DNA from: Providencia sp.
Lineage (GTDB): Bacteria; Pseudomonadota; Gammaproteobacteria; Enterobacterales; Enterobacteriaceae
Assembly: GCF_003533305.1 (NCBI RefSeq)
Contig: NZ_DOEH01000006.1
Coordinates: forward strand, 1 to 64,000
DNA: 64,000 nt
Reading direction: 5' to 3'
In this document: positions 18,562 to 28,369 of the stretch, piece by piece
How positions within the stretch are numbered: position 1 is the stretch's first letter
Layout of the letters: each line of letters opens with the position of its first letter
Position numbers and translations under genes: made by a program
The notes under the pieces: model-generated
Told to the model about the DNA's origin: nothing
Databases searched by the model: none
Seen by the model: the letters and a program-made list of their open reading frames with translations, nothing else

Positions 18562-18759
18562 CTATGCGGGATCTGCGGGATATCCGGCTGTATTTAATGC
18601 CGTACGGAAAATACTCTCTTCGAGGTTACTGTGAATTTTAACAGTTCTTGTTTCCGGCTCAGTGATTATTTGTGCATGGGCATCAATATCTAATAATGCT
18701 TTTGTGACTGATTTAGCGCAACCGCCGCAAGTCATATTGGGTATCGTTAAATTAATCAT
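18562..18759 (-). CDS. copper chaperone (HMA domain, CopZ-like)
   Basis: A 65-aa ferredoxin-like heavy-metal-associated domain. The metal motif is MTCGGC near residues 9-14 (NMTCGGCAKSV), and the length matches free-standing CopZ chaperones that deliver Cu(I) to CopA. The ATG at 18759 follows AGGAGAGC. The gene has its own MerR-type promoter with the same TTGACCTT start as copA, consistent with CueR control. It is monocistronic and on the same strand as cueR. Confidence 0.88.
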   Translation of the reverse strand: MINLTIPNMTCGGCAKSVTKALLDIDAHAQIITEPETRTVKIHSNLEESIFRTALNTAGYPADPA

Positions 18760-18791
18760 TTTGCTCTCCTAATTATTGTGGTTTCCTGAGT

Positions 18792-18822
18792 AATGTAAGG
18801 CTTACCAGCGTAGCAAGGTCAA
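18792..18822 (-). promoter_or_regulatory. MerR-type (CueR) promoter of copZ
   Basis: On the minus strand TTGACC (-35, 18817-18822) and TACATT (-10, 18792-18797) are separated by exactly 19 bp, the over-long spacing that MerR-family activators require. The spacer holds CTTGC...GTAAG half-sites. Confidence 0.72.
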
Positions 18823-18895
18823 TGCATTTTTAGTAAATAATGTGTATTTATTTCAATAGTATTAAATATTGATTTTATATTTAATACTTTAATGA

Positions 18896-19369
18896 TTAAG
18901 ACGAAATCCGCTTATTTGATGGCAGTGATGCGTAAGCTCCAAATCGAGAGGTTTTAGTCGCGTTTTTTTCTGTATTAATTGTCGGTTCAGTTAAACTGGC
19001 AATAATCGGGCAATCAGGTTGATTATTGCCATGACAATGTTGGGTTAGCTTTTCAAGTGTTTGAGCCATGTCTTGTAATTCAGTTATTTTTTGTTTTAAT
19101 TCAGTTAAATGGGTTAGTGCCATGGCTTTAACATTGGCGCTAGCTCGGTCACTATCTCGCCATAACAGTAAAAGTGCTGAAATCTGTTCAGTTGAAAAGC
19201 CAAGATCTCGGGCACGACGAATAAGATGAAAGCTCTCTACATCCGATAAAGTATAATGACGGTAACCAGCATTAGAACGGTTTGCTTTTGGAATTAATCC
19301 CGTCTGTTCATAATAACGTATCATTTTTGCTGAAATGTTAGCGAGTTTAGCTGCTTGACCGATATTCAT
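18896..19369 (-). CDS. cueR: Cu(I)-responsive MerR regulator
   Basis: A 157-aa MerR-family activator. The start is taken at 19369 (MNIGQAAKLA), with GGAG six nt upstream; a 10-residue longer frame is unlikely. The HTH (1-40) is followed by the dimerisation helix. Metal-site residues match E. coli CueR position for position: Ser77, which marks +1-ion sensors, and Cys112 and Cys120 in CHGNNQPDCPII. It carries a ~25-residue C-terminal extension relative to CueR (135 aa). It forms an operon with the glutaredoxin-like gene upstream and is predicted to activate copA and copZ. Confidence 0.9.
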   Translation of the reverse strand: MNIGQAAKLANISAKMIRYYEQTGLIPKANRSNAGYRHYTLSDVESFHLIRRARDLGFSTEQISALLLLWRDSDRASANVKAMALTHLTELKQKITELQDMAQTLEKLTQHCHGNNQPDCPIIASLTEPTINTEKNATKTSRFGAYASLPSNKRISS

Positions 19370-19423
19370 CATGTTCTCCCATTTTGTAGGCGGATACATT
19401 TTCTTTATTAATGTAATGTTTAC

Positions 19424-19687
19424 CTAGGTTTTTAGACCTAGTGCGACCATGAGTTTTGGTTTCTGTGATGCGAATGTGCCGTAAAATATTTGTTCGCCAA
19501 TAAGTGTAATTGGCGCAACACGTACACCGGTATTTTCTTTTGCTTCCATCATGATTTTAGGGTCAGTGAGGTCGCGTTCTTCAAAAGGGAACGCATTTTG
19601 AGTCAACCACTCTTTTAACATATGACAATCAGGGCACGTGGGTGTGGTGTAAACAATAATGTTGGAATGAGATTGATTCGCCATCAT
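19424..19687 (-). CDS. glutaredoxin-like protein
   Basis: An 87-aa thioredoxin-fold protein with CPDC at about residues 18-21 (TTPTCPDCHMLKEWL), cis-Pro in RVAPITLIGE and a C-terminal helix; this resembles NrdH/glutaredoxin-family small redox proteins. ATGATG at the start leaves Met1/Met2 ambiguous; AGGG precedes. It lies directly upstream of cueR on the same strand (the cueR start is about 54 nt past its stop) and downstream of copA, so a role in thiol protection or copper handling is suggested by context only. Confidence 0.8.
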   Translation of the reverse strand: MMANQSHSNIIVYTTPTCPDCHMLKEWLTQNAFPFEERDLTDPKIMMEAKENTGVRVAPITLIGEQIFYGTFASQKPKLMVALGLKT

Positions 19688-19720
19688 TTATCCCTTTGTG
19701 TTTTAAGACTTACTTTTAGA

Positions 19721-19750
19721 GATTAGCCAGATCTTTCAATCTGGCTAATC
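19721..19750 (-). terminator. terminator-like hairpin after copA
   Basis: GATTAGCCAGA / TCTGGCTAATC form a perfect 11-bp stem with an 8-nt loop between the copA stop and the glutaredoxin-like gene. The following U tract is weak, so read-through is possible. Confidence 0.65.
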
Positions 19751-19770
19751 GTCATGTATTTATTGGTATA

Positions 19771-22257
19771 TTAACCTTTCATTGGTGCTTGAAAGCGTTT
19801 CAAACGTAAGGCATTACCCAGTACAAATACACTCGATAGCGCCATTGCACCGGCAGCTAACATTGGTGACAATAACGTGCCATTGATCGGGTAAAGCAAA
19901 CCAGCGGCAACTGGGATTAATAAGGCATTGTAAGCAAACGCCCAGAACAGATTTTGTTTGATGTTCCGGATGGTTGCTTGACTCAGCGCAATCGCATTAA
20001 CAACACCGCGTAAATCCCCCGACATTAACACTACATCGGCAGCTTCAATGGCGACATCGGTTCCGGTTCCAATGGCGAGGCCGACATCGGCTTCTGCCAG
20101 TGCTGGTGCATCGTTGATGCCATCTCCGACGAAGGCCACTTTGCTACCATTGCTGCGAAATTTTTTCAACGCGGCAACTTTACCATCGGGTAATACTTCT
20201 GCTGCGATTTCATCGATACCCAGTTGTTTTGCTATCGCAGCGGCGGTAGCGGCGTTATCACCAGTAATCATAGCGACTCGAAGACCCAGTGCATGTAAGG
20301 CTTTAATGGCTTCAGGCGTTGTTTCTTTAATCGGGTCAGCGACGGCAATAATTGCGGCTAGGCGGCCATCAATTGCGGCATATAATGGGCTTTTACCTTG
20401 CTCACCAAGGCGTTGAGCTGTTTGTTGTAGACTTGAAACATCCAATCCTAGCTGTGCCATGAATCGGTCGGCACCCACTGAAACTGCGCGGCCACCGACT
20501 TGAGCTGAAACACCAAAGCCTGGTACTGCTTCAAAGTTTTCAATTGAGGCAAAGGTGATGTCTTTTTCTTTTGCTGCGGCAACAATGGCTTCAGCAATAG
20601 GGTGCTCAGAACGCGTCTCAATAGCAGCAACAAGACTGAGTACTTCATCATATTCAAATCCATCCGCAGGCACGAGGTCAGTTAATTCTGGACGGCCCTT
20701 GGTTAATGTTCCGGTTTTATCTAATGCAACAACACTCACATCTCGCAGGGCTTGCAACGCTTCGCCTTTGCGAAAGAGAATACCAAGCTCTGCTGCACGT
20801 CCAGTACCAACCATGATAGATGTTGGTGTTGCGAGTCCCATCGCACATGGACAAGCGATAATTAACACGGCAACCGCATTAATCAGTGCAAAAGTTAGCG
20901 CAGGATTTGGGCCAAAAATCATCCAAATAATAAAGGTGATTACTGCGCCCGTCATGACCGCTGGTACAAACCACATGGTGACTTTATCAACTAATGCTTG
21001 AATCGGTAATTTTGAACCTTGGGCTTCCTCAACTAATCGGATGATCTGCGCAAGTACGGTATTTGAGCCAATTTTAGTGACGCGAAAACTGAATGCGCCA
21101 GTTTTGTTAATTGTTCCACCAACAACATCAGAGCCAATTTCTTTTGATACTGGAACAGGTTCGCCGGTGATCATACTTTCATCAACGTAAGATGCGCCTT
21201 CAATAACCTCACCATCGACTGGAATTTTTTCACCTGGACGGACAAAAACAATATCGTTTGTTGTCACATCATCCAGTGGAATTTCAATTGTTTCTCCGTT
21301 ACGTTCAACACGAGCGGTTTTAGCTTGAAGCCCCACAAGGCGTTTAATCGCCTGAGATGTTTTTCCTTTAGCGCGCGCTTCTAACGTACGACCTAGCAAG
21401 ATTAACGTGACGATCACCACGGCAGCTTCAAAGTAGACATTTGCCGTTCCAACCGGTAATACTTGTGGAATAAAGGTAGCAACAACGGAATAACCGTAAG
21501 CGGCAATTGTACCAACAGCTACCAGTGAGTTCATATCAGGCGCACCGCGAAATAAGGCTGGAATACCTTTGCGGAAAAAACGCATCCCAGGGCCAAATAA
21601 AACAATCGTTGCTAAGATAAACTGTATATACCAGTTTGTTTGTTGGCTCATGACTTTCGACACGAGCTCGTGTACGCCGGGAATAAAGTGCGATCCCATT
21701 TCAATAATGAATACGGGTAGCGTAAAAATAGCGGCAGTCAATAAAGCGCGACGTAATGAACGTTCTTCATTATCACGACGCTCATCTGCTTGGTCATTGC
21801 TACTGGTTGTTCCCGCCGATATTCGACGAGATTTATAACCCGCTTGCATAACCGCAGCTTCTAAATCATCAATAGTGACAGCACCCGAAAGGTGGCGGAT
21901 ACGGGCGCGTTCAGTCGCTAGATTCACCGTAGCTTCCAATACACCGGGCACTTGAGCTAAAGCTTTTTCAACGCGACCGACACAAGAAGCACAGGTCATT
22001 TCTTCAATCGTGAGTTCGGTGATTTCTTCGCGAACCGTATAACCTGAATTTTCAATTGCTCTTACTGCTGCAAGGGGATCTGCCGCGCCAGTGAAGGTAA
22101 TATCAGCACGTTCTGTCGCAAGGTTAACCACGGCAGTGCTTATTTCTGGAACTGCTTTTAAAGCACGTTCAACACGACCGACACAAGATGCACAGGTCAT
22201 GCCTTCAACCGGTAAACTTATACGGTTGGATGTGGATGGAGAGATATTCGTATTCAT
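19771..22257 (-). CDS. copA: Cu(I)-exporting P1B-type ATPase
   Basis: An 828-aa inner-membrane pump exporting Cu(I) to the periplasm (E. coli CopA 834 aa). Two N-terminal HMA domains carry MTCASC (Cys22/Cys25 and Cys89/Cys92). The eight-helix P1B core contains the membrane CPC motif in [16 protein letters not shown] in [10 protein letters not shown], the phosphorylation site DKTGTLTKG, the SEHP motif and the hinge [10 protein letters not shown]. It is intact. A MerR-type promoter with a 19-bp spacer lies 34-64 nt upstream of the ATG, matching CueR control. Confidence 0.96.
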   Translation of the reverse strand: MNTNISPSTSNRISLPVEGMTCASCVGRVERALKAVPEISTAVVNLATERADITFTGAADPLAAVRAIENSGYTVREEITELTIEEMTCASCVGRVEKALAQVPGVLEATVNLATERARIRHLSGAVTIDDLEAAVMQAGYKSRRISAGTTSSNDQADERRDNEERSLRRALLTAAIFTLPVFIIEMGSHFIPGVHELVSKVMSQQTNWYIQFILATIVLFGPGMRFFRKGIPALFRGAPDMNSLVAVGTIAAYGYSVVATFIPQVLPVGTANVYFEAAVVIVTLILLGRTLEARAKGKTSQAIKRLVGLQAKTARVERNGETIEIPLDDVTTNDIVFVRPGEKIPVDGEVIEGASYVDESMITGEPVPVSKEIGSDVVGGTINKTGAFSFRVTKIGSNTVLAQIIRLVEEAQGSKLPIQALVDKVTMWFVPAVMTGAVITFIIWMIFGPNPALTFALINAVAVLIIACPCAMGLATPTSIMVGTGRAAELGILFRKGEALQALRDVSVVALDKTGTLTKGRPELTDLVPADGFEYDEVLSLVAAIETRSEHPIAEAIVAAAKEKDITFASIENFEAVPGFGVSAQVGGRAVSVGADRFMAQLGLDVSSLQQTAQRLGEQGKSPLYAAIDGRLAAIIAVADPIKETTPEAIKALHALGLRVAMITGDNAATAAAIAKQLGIDEIAAEVLPDGKVAALKKFRSNGSKVAFVGDGINDAPALAEADVGLAIGTGTDVAIEAADVVLMSGDLRGVVNAIALSQATIRNIKQNLFWAFAYNALLIPVAAGLLYPINGTLLSPMLAAGAMALSSVFVLGNALRLKRFQAPMKG

Positions 22258-22290
22258 TATTTTGCCTTCTTGAATAGGTTGTTGAGTGAA

Positions 22291-22321
22291 AGCATAAGGT
22301 TTCCCTTAAGGGTAAGGTCAA
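22291..22321 (-). promoter_or_regulatory. CueR-type promoter of copA
   Basis: On the minus strand TTGACC (22316-22321), a 19-bp spacer with the near-dyad CCTTACCCTT/AAGGGAAACC, then TATGCT (22291-22296). Layout and TTGACCTT start parallel the copZ promoter and the E. coli copA promoter. Confidence 0.82.
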
Positions 22322-22541
22322 GGTTTTTTTATTTTTATTTAATGAATAAATTGATGTTTGAACAATTATGGTGTGTTTCTAAGATGGAAATATGACCGAT
22401 TTTTATTTTATTATATTTATAATCAATAGGTTAATTTATGTCATGAAAACTAAGGCAACAAAGTGTATTAAAAAAATATTTTATTCACTAGGTAAAATCT
22501 ACCCAGTGAATAAAGGTTTTCGTATTATATCAAATTATTTG

Positions 22542-25500
22542 TTATAGCGACTTTCTGAGTGTTAACTTACGGACAATAACGTAAAAAACGGGTGTCAGTA
22601 TTAAGCCAAATAATGTCACGCCTAACATACCAAAGAAAACAGCAATACCCATGGCTTGTCTCATTTCAGAACCGGCTCCGCTCGCCAAAACTAATGGAAT
22701 AACACCTGCGATAAATGCAAACGATGTCATTAATATTGGGCGTAATCGCAAATGTGCGGCTTCTAAAACAGCTGCGATAGGGTCGGCTCCTTGTTTTTCT
22801 TGTGCAATAGCAAATTCGACAATTAGTATGGCATTTTTGGCGGCGAGTCCCACAAGGACAATAAAGGCGATTTGCGTAAAGACGTTGTTATCACCATTGA
22901 ACAGCCATACACCCGCAATCGCAGAAAGTAATGCCATTGGTGCTATCAATAAAACAGAGAAGGGCAGTGACCAACTATTATATTGGGCAGCAAGGATCAA
23001 AAAGGCAAATAAAACGGCTAATGGGAAAATATATAATGCCGAATTACCACTCAATTGCTCTTGGTAAGTTAAATCAGTCCATTCATAAGTCATACCTTCC
23101 GGTAAGGTTTCTTGCAAGATTTTTTCAATAGCGTCGGTTGCTTGTCCAGAAGTAAAGCCCGGTGCGGCGTTTCCTGTAATATCTACCGATGGAAAACCAT
23201 TATAGTGAATGATGCGATCTGGCCCTGTAGTACGTGTAATGTTAACTAATGTGCCTAGCGGGATCATGTCACCGTGTTTATTGCGTACTTGCAATAATTC
23301 AATATCTTTAGCATCCATTCTAAATGGCGTGTCTGCCTGAACGACAACGCGATAAGTTCGGCCAAATCGATTGAAGTCATTAACATATAATGATCCAAGA
23401 TTGATTTGTAGTGCATCAAAAATATCGGTTAATTCCACACCTTGTGATTTTGCTTTTACGCGGTCTATATCAACATCTATTTGTGGTGAATTGGTTTGAA
23501 AACTGGCCATCATCCCTGTGAGTTCAGGTGTTTGCATCGCCTTCATTAAAATTTGTTCTTGTACTTTAGCTAACGCTTCAAAACCAAGATCGGCTCTGTC
23601 CTCTATTTGGACTTTAAATCCGCCCATAGCACCTAATCCTGGTACAGGCGGTGGTGGGAAAATACCCACGAAACCGTCAGGAATTTGACTAAATTTCCCC
23701 ATTAATTTACCCGCAATGGCATTCGCAGAAAGCGATGGGTCGGTGCGCTCGTCAAAAGGTTTAAGCATCGCAAACATCAAGGCGGAGTTAGGAATATTAA
23801 CGGGCCCATTAACGGATAAACCGGGGAATGCGACCACGTGTTCAACACCGGGCTCGGCAAGTGCAATGCGTGACATTTCTTTTACCACGGCTTCGGTTCT
23901 ATCGAGTGAAGAACCTGGCGGTAATTGTGCAACGCCAATTAAGTAGTATTTATCTTGTGCGGGAACAAAACCGTTAGGGACAACGTTAAAACCCAGTGCG
24001 GTTAATCCAATAAATCCGAGATACAGAGTCAGTATAATAAGGCTGCCTCGAATGCATCGACGGATTAATTGAACATATTTTTCTGACAACTTATTAAAGA
24101 AGAGATTAAATTTGGCAAAAAAAGCACCGAATATCAGATTAATAATACGTGTCAGCCAATCTGTTTTTACATTTTTACCGTGGGGCTTAAGTAACATTGC
24201 ACAAAGTGCTGGTGCTAAGGTTAATGAGTTAATCGCGGATATAATGGTTGAAATAACAATGGTTAATGAGAATTGTCGATAAAACTCTCCTTGTAACCCC
24301 GATAAAAATGCGGTGGGAATAAATACTGCGGCTAGCACAGAGGTAATCGCTAAGATTGGGCCCGTTACTTCATCCATCGCTTTGAATGCAGCTTCTCTGG
24401 GCGCTAACCCTTCGGTTATATGCCTTTCCACATTCTCGACGACAACAATGGCATCATCGACCACGATCCCTATCGAAATGACTAATCCAAATAGGGATAG
24501 CGTATTTAAGGAGAAACCAAATAAATACATAAAGGCAAATGTGCCGATTAATGAGACGGGGACGGCGACCAGTGGAATAATCGAGGCGCGCCAGCTTTGT
24601 AAAAATAAAACCACCACTAAAACGACTAAAATAGTCGCTTCAAGTAAGGTTATCGCAACTGATTTTAATGAAGCACTGACAAAAACCGTCGGGTCGTAAG
24701 CGATTTTATAATCGATACCGTCAATAAAATTAGCCTGTAAGCGTGACATAGTCTCGCGTACAGAGCGGGATACATCTAAAGCGTTAGCGCCTGGGCTCAT
24801 CACAATTTGTAAGCCAACGGCATTTTGACCATCAAGCAGGCTACGTAATGAATAATTATCTGCACCTAACTCCATTCTAGCCACATCTTTCAGGTACGTA
24901 ATTTGGCCATTTTCGCCAGCTTTGATAATAATATTGCCAAACTGTTCTTCTGTTGTCAGCCTGCCCAGTGCATTGACACTGATTTGAAATGAGGATGTGC
25001 TATCCGGTTGCTGTCCAATAGAACCTGTTGCGACTTGAATATTTTGCTCACGAATGGCGGCGACAATATCATTTGCAGTCAGCCCCACTGATGCCACTTT
25101 TGTTGGGTCTATCCAAGCCCGCATTGCATATTCACCTTCCCCCCAAACCACGGCGCTTGCGACACCGGAGAGTTTAGCAATTTCATCTCGCACATTTAAC
25201 ATGGCATAGTTAGAGACAAACAGTGAATCGTAGACATCATTTGGGGAATACATATGGACAACCATCAGGACATCTGGAGATGTTTTCTCTGTTGTCACGC
25301 CAATTTGTTGCACTTCTTGAGGCAATCTTGGCAGTACTCTAGAAACTAAATTTTGTACTTGAATTTGGGCAATGTCAGGGTCAACACCTTGCCCAAATGA
25401 AATGGTTAAAACCATTTTTCCATCAGTTGACATCTGAGAGCTCATATAGAGCATCCCTTCTACGCCATTGACGGCTTGTTCTATCGGTGCGGCAACAGTG

Positions 25501-25682
25501 TCTGCGATAACTTTAGGTGTTGCGCCCGGATAACTTGCAACCACCTGAACTGTCGGTGGTGTAACGGATGGATATTCGCTTAATGGCAATTTAAAGAAGC
25601 TAAGAATACCGGCTATCAAGATAAATATGGATAAGACAATGGCAACAATGGGCCGTTGAATAAAAAAATGGGGAAATTTCAT
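22542..25682 (-). CDS. RND multidrug efflux transporter, inner-membrane subunit (OqxB/MexF-like)
   Basis: A 1046-aa HAE-1 family proton-driven pump. It starts MKFPHFFIQRPIVAIVLSI and shares OqxB/MexF blocks: SEYPSVTPPTVQV, GEYAMRAWIDP, DNYSLRSLLDGQNAVG, YDPTVFV, SIGIVVDDAIVVVENVER (TM4 charge relay Asp-Asp), and FIAGVIPLVLASGAGSEMR near the end. Length and topology (twelve spans, two large periplasmic loops) are complete. Its ATG shares a base with the stop of the adaptor gene (TAATG), so the two are coupled. No outer-membrane channel gene is adjacent; it probably uses TolC. Confidence 0.93.
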   Translation of the reverse strand: MKFPHFFIQRPIVAIVLSIFILIAGILSFFKLPLSEYPSVTPPTVQVVASYPGATPKVIADTVAAPIEQAVNGVEGMLYMSSQMSTDGKMVLTISFGQGVDPDIAQIQVQNLVSRVLPRLPQEVQQIGVTTEKTSPDVLMVVHMYSPNDVYDSLFVSNYAMLNVRDEIAKLSGVASAVVWGEGEYAMRAWIDPTKVASVGLTANDIVAAIREQNIQVATGSIGQQPDSTSSFQISVNALGRLTTEEQFGNIIIKAGENGQITYLKDVARMELGADNYSLRSLLDGQNAVGLQIVMSPGANALDVSRSVRETMSRLQANFIDGIDYKIAYDPTVFVSASLKSVAITLLEATILVVLVVVLFLQSWRASIIPLVAVPVSLIGTFAFMYLFGFSLNTLSLFGLVISIGIVVDDAIVVVENVERHITEGLAPREAAFKAMDEVTGPILAITSVLAAVFIPTAFLSGLQGEFYRQFSLTIVISTIISAINSLTLAPALCAMLLKPHGKNVKTDWLTRIINLIFGAFFAKFNLFFNKLSEKYVQLIRRCIRGSLIILTLYLGFIGLTALGFNVVPNGFVPAQDKYYLIGVAQLPPGSSLDRTEAVVKEMSRIALAEPGVEHVVAFPGLSVNGPVNIPNSALMFAMLKPFDERTDPSLSANAIAGKLMGKFSQIPDGFVGIFPPPPVPGLGAMGGFKVQIEDRADLGFEALAKVQEQILMKAMQTPELTGMMASFQTNSPQIDVDIDRVKAKSQGVELTDIFDALQINLGSLYVNDFNRFGRTYRVVVQADTPFRMDAKDIELLQVRNKHGDMIPLGTLVNITRTTGPDRIIHYNGFPSVDITGNAAPGFTSGQATDAIEKILQETLPEGMTYEWTDLTYQEQLSGNSALYIFPLAVLFAFLILAAQYNSWSLPFSVLLIAPMALLSAIAGVWLFNGDNNVFTQIAFIVLVGLAAKNAILIVEFAIAQEKQGADPIAAVLEAAHLRLRPILMTSFAFIAGVIPLVLASGAGSEMRQAMGIAVFFGMLGVTLFGLILTPVFYVIVRKLTLRKSL

Positions 25683-26908
25683 TATTTGTTTTCCTCCGTT
25701 TTATTTTTGTTGGTCATATTGTTTTCAGCCAGATTGCTATCAGCCAATGGTGATTGCATTGGAATTTCGTTAGGCGTAACTTCCATTCCCGGTCTGACAA
25801 GACCTTTGATAATGATTTTTTCACCTTGTGCTAAGCCCTTATTGATGACTCTTAAGCCATCTTTCATCGCACCGAGTTCGACTTGTCGATATTCTGCTTT
25901 GTTATTTTTATCAAGCACTAATACATAGTTTTGTCCTTGGTTGGAACCGATTGCTTGTTCATCAATGAGAATTGATGGCGCTTTGTTACCAATAGGAAGT
26001 TGAACGCGAATAAAGGAGCCGGGGGTGAGTTTGCCATCTTCATTTTTAAGTGAGGCTCGCACTTTGACTGTCCCTGTTGCTCGGTCAATTTGATTACTGA
26101 TAAAATTGAGCGTGCCTGAATGAGGATAATTTTGTTCATTAGGTAAACGAATATTCACCGAAGGTAATGCGACATCTTGCTTTGATTTTGGAGTGAACTG
26201 TATAGCTGAAAGTTGATGAAAGGTGGTTTCATCAATATCAAAATAGGCATAGATAGGGTCAATTGAAACAATTGTCGTTAACAGTGTGGCAGTATTGATA
26301 TCACCGCCTGTCACAAGGTTGCCTTCTGTTATTAACGCTCTATCAACTCGGCCAGTTATTGGCGCGGTAACTTGCGTATACGATAAATTTAATTTAGCGG
26401 CTTCAACTGTGGCTTTGGCAGATTTAACTTGAGCATTATTGACGGTACGATTAGCGTGTGCATCATCGTAATCTTTACGAGAAACGACGCCCTTATCAAC
26501 CAGGCCTTTGATTCGATTGTAATTTTTATTTGCTTGAAAGGCTAACGCTTCAGCTTGACTAAGTTGTCCTATCGCTTCATTCAATGCAATTTGAAAAGGC
26601 AGAGGGTCTATTTGAAAGAGTAAATCCCCTTTTTGAATAATTTGCCCTTCAGGCAAGTTAATCGCATTAATTCGACCACCGACTCGGGCACGTAAATCAA
26701 CTGTTTTAGGTGCAGCTAAGTAACCTGTAAATTCGGAAGAGGGAATAATATCCCGTTGAATAACCTCAGCGACAGGTACTTGGGGAAGCATGATGGCGCT
26801 AGTGCTTTCTGGCTGACTATCATTATTATTATTTTCTTGTGCAGCAGATTGCCCACCCAGAGTGATAGCTGTAAAGAGCGCTGCATATACGCCAATTTTC
26901 ATTTTCAT
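25682..26908 (-). CDS. RND efflux periplasmic adaptor (membrane fusion protein)
   Basis: A 408-aa AcrA/OqxA-type adaptor linking the pump to an outer-membrane channel. The start is placed at 26908 (MKMKIGVYAALF), with AAGG six nt upstream, rather than at a TTG 66 nt earlier. The signal peptide covers about residues 1-22. The domains follow in order: lipoyl halves (VDLRARVGGRINAINLPEGQIIQKGDLLFQIDP and TQVTAPITGRVDRALI), the alpha-hairpin between them, beta-barrel and membrane-proximal domains. The C-terminus is rich in Asn/Lys. It is the first gene of the operon; its promoter has a MerR-type 19-bp spacing. Confidence 0.92.
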   Translation of the reverse strand: MKMKIGVYAALFTAITLGGQSAAQENNNNDSQPESTSAIMLPQVPVAEVIQRDIIPSSEFTGYLAAPKTVDLRARVGGRINAINLPEGQIIQKGDLLFQIDPLPFQIALNEAIGQLSQAEALAFQANKNYNRIKGLVDKGVVSRKDYDDAHANRTVNNAQVKSAKATVEAAKLNLSYTQVTAPITGRVDRALITEGNLVTGGDINTATLLTTIVSIDPIYAYFDIDETTFHQLSAIQFTPKSKQDVALPSVNIRLPNEQNYPHSGTLNFISNQIDRATGTVKVRASLKNEDGKLTPGSFIRVQLPIGNKAPSILIDEQAIGSNQGQNYVLVLDKNNKAEYRQVELGAMKDGLRVINKGLAQGEKIIIKGLVRPGMEVTPNEIPMQSPLADSNLAENNMTNKNKTEENK

Positions 26909-26973
26909 AAAAAACCTTGCCTGATTAAATAAAGGAATTGTTAATTCGGATGTTATTGAATAAATTCTTTGCA

Positions 26974-27004
26974 AGGGTAAAGGTTACAGTCGCTGTAAAG
27001 TCAA
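26974..27004 (-). promoter_or_regulatory. MerR-type promoter of the RND pump operon
   Basis: On the minus strand TTGACT (26999-27004), a 19-bp spacer holding the perfect dyad TTACAG-CGA-CTGTAA, then TACCCT (26974-26979). The predicted start point is about 60 nt before the adaptor ATG. The dyad differs from the CueR boxes, pointing to another MerR protein, possibly the one at 27731. Confidence 0.68.
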
Positions 27005-27253
27005 TAGTTTTAATTAAATGAAAAAAAATAAAAGATGGTAAGTTTACATTTGATATGGATTTTTAATATGCTGATTTATTTTATTTTGATGAGGAATTAA
27101 ATAAAGGCTACTGTATAAAAAATTAAAATAATCTTCTGAACTATTGACCTTGTATCTACTTTAAGGTTTTAAATGACTTTAAAGTAACTTAATTATATTT
27201 AAATTAAATAGAGTTTAAAATGAAATCAATCATGACGGTCATTGAGGTGTTTA

Positions 27254-27610
27254 ATGATGAATAATAATGCACTAAGAGAAAATATCGTGAATGATATTAT
27301 TATTTGGATTGATGAAAATGTTGATAAACCTCTCGATATTGAAATAATCTCTGAAAGAGCAGGTTATTCAAAATGGCATTTTCAGCGGATATTTAAACAT
27401 GTGGTTGGCGTTAACTTAGGTGAATATATTTTAAATATCAGGCTATTAAAGGTCTCGTCTGATCTAAAGAAAACCAATGATAAAATTATTGATATTGCAT
27501 TTCGATATGGCTTTGATAGTCAGCAAGAGCTAAATCGTGCATTTAAAAGAATCTTGAAAGTGACACCGGGCAAGTATCGAAAAGAAACTGTACTACGCTA
27601 CGATGCTTAA
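27254..27610 (+). CDS. MarA/SoxS/RamA-type AraC-family regulator
   Basis: A 118-aa protein consisting only of the double-HTH AraC DNA-binding domain, like MarA and SoxS. It shares IIIWIDENVDKPLDIEIISERAGYSKWHFQRIF in the first half and IAFRYGFDSQQELNRAFKRIL in the second. The ATG at 27254 has GAGG six nt upstream; an in-frame TTG at 27242 is less likely. It is divergent from the RND pump, with 345 nt between. With no effector domain, activity would depend on its level. Control of the adjacent pump is plausible by analogy with MarA/RamA and AcrAB. Confidence 0.87.
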   Translation: MMNNNALRENIVNDIIIWIDENVDKPLDIEIISERAGYSKWHFQRIFKHVVGVNLGEYILNIRLLKVSSDLKKTNDKIIDIAFRYGFDSQQELNRAFKRILKVTPGKYRKETVLRYDA

Positions 27611-27658
27611 TTTGAATCATGATATTAAAAATTAATAAATGCTTATTTACTATTTTTC

Positions 27659-27689
27659 TTGACCTTACAATGACGGCAAGGTTTAAGAT
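27659..27689 (+). promoter_or_regulatory. MerR-type promoter before the second merR gene
   Basis: TTGACC (27659-27664), a 19-bp spacer with ACCTTAC-N7-GCAAGGT, then TAAGAT (27684-27689). The dyad fits the CueR-like pattern ACCTTnC-N7-GnAAGGT, so autoregulation or CueR cross-control are both possible. Confidence 0.68.
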
Positions 27690-27730
27690 TGTTAGCATAT
27701 TTTTAGATTGAAATTATTTGAGGTGAATAA

Positions 27731-28129
27731 ATGAAAATAGGTGAGATGTCAGATTTATTTAAAATTCCAAGGGAAACTATTCGTTTCTATGAACGTGAAG
27801 GGCTAATGTTACCTCCCAATAGAAATAATAATAACTATCGGAGTTATAGTGAAAATCATGTTGAACGTTTAAGGTTTATAAAAAACTGTCGAAATTTTAA
27901 TATGTCGCATCGTGAGATCAAAAAATTACTCAATCTTATTGATAATAATAATGCGGGTTGTGAATTAGTCGAAGAGGTCGTTTTGAGTCATTTATCCAGT
28001 ATTAGAGAAAATATTGAGAAGTTGAAGCGGTTAGAGAAAGATTTGGTTATTTTACAAGTTCATAGCAAGAATATGGATATTAATGATAAATGTGGGATCA
28101 TTAAAAATCTGTTATCTCGGGAGATTTAA
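27731..28129 (+). CDS. MerR-family metal-responsive regulator (CadR/PbrR/ZntR-like)
   Basis: A 132-aa MerR protein. The N-terminal HTH reads MKIGEMSDLFKIPRETIRFY, then RFIKNCRNFNMSHREIKKLL and a dimerisation helix. Cys77, the mark of divalent-ion sensors, is present (AGCELV), as is a Cys at 121 in DKCGIIKNLL. The position corresponding to CadR/PbrR Cys112 is Ser, so the metal site is incomplete or altered. GAGGTG precedes the ATG. The gene has its own MerR-type promoter and lies between the MarA-like gene and fdhF; its likely targets are itself and the RND pump. The inducer cannot be read from sequence. Confidence 0.83.
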   Translation: MKIGEMSDLFKIPRETIRFYEREGLMLPPNRNNNNYRSYSENHVERLRFIKNCRNFNMSHREIKKLLNLIDNNNAGCELVEEVVLSHLSSIRENIEKLKRLEKDLVILQVHSKNMDINDKCGIIKNLLSREI

Positions 28130-28221
28130 CTATTGATGAGATGATTAATTTTTTATTCCAAAACAGTAAAAATTCCCTATCTTGCATACTTTTTATTCCA
28201 ATTTTAAACTTTAAATTATTT

Positions 28222-28237
28222 TCGTCAAAAATGTCGA
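28222..28237 (+). promoter_or_regulatory. FhlA-type upstream activating site of fdhF-1
   Basis: TCGTCA-AAAA-TGTCGA, the same dyad seen before hyfA, hydN and the second fdhF, centred 68 bp upstream of the -24 element. Confidence 0.7.
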
Positions 28238-28296
28238 CGCTCAGTTTGAACATTAAGTTGTATTCCTATCATATTGATTAATATTCATTATTTTAT

Positions 28297-28311
28297 TGGC
28301 ATATTTTGTGC
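28297..28311 (+). promoter_or_regulatory. sigma54 promoter of fdhF-1
   Basis: TGGCATATTTTGTGC has the -24 GG and -12 GC at the exact sigma54 spacing, 59 nt before the fdhF ATG. Confidence 0.8.
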
Positions 28312-28369
28312 ATTATTTGAGTTTCTTTTTCTTACTCTTTTACTCCCTAGTTAGGGGAAAGGACTTCAA

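Noticed and set aside
20048..21001. Plus-strand frames of 122 and 148 codons inside copA
   Set aside because: Antisense shadows of copA with composition dictated by its codons.
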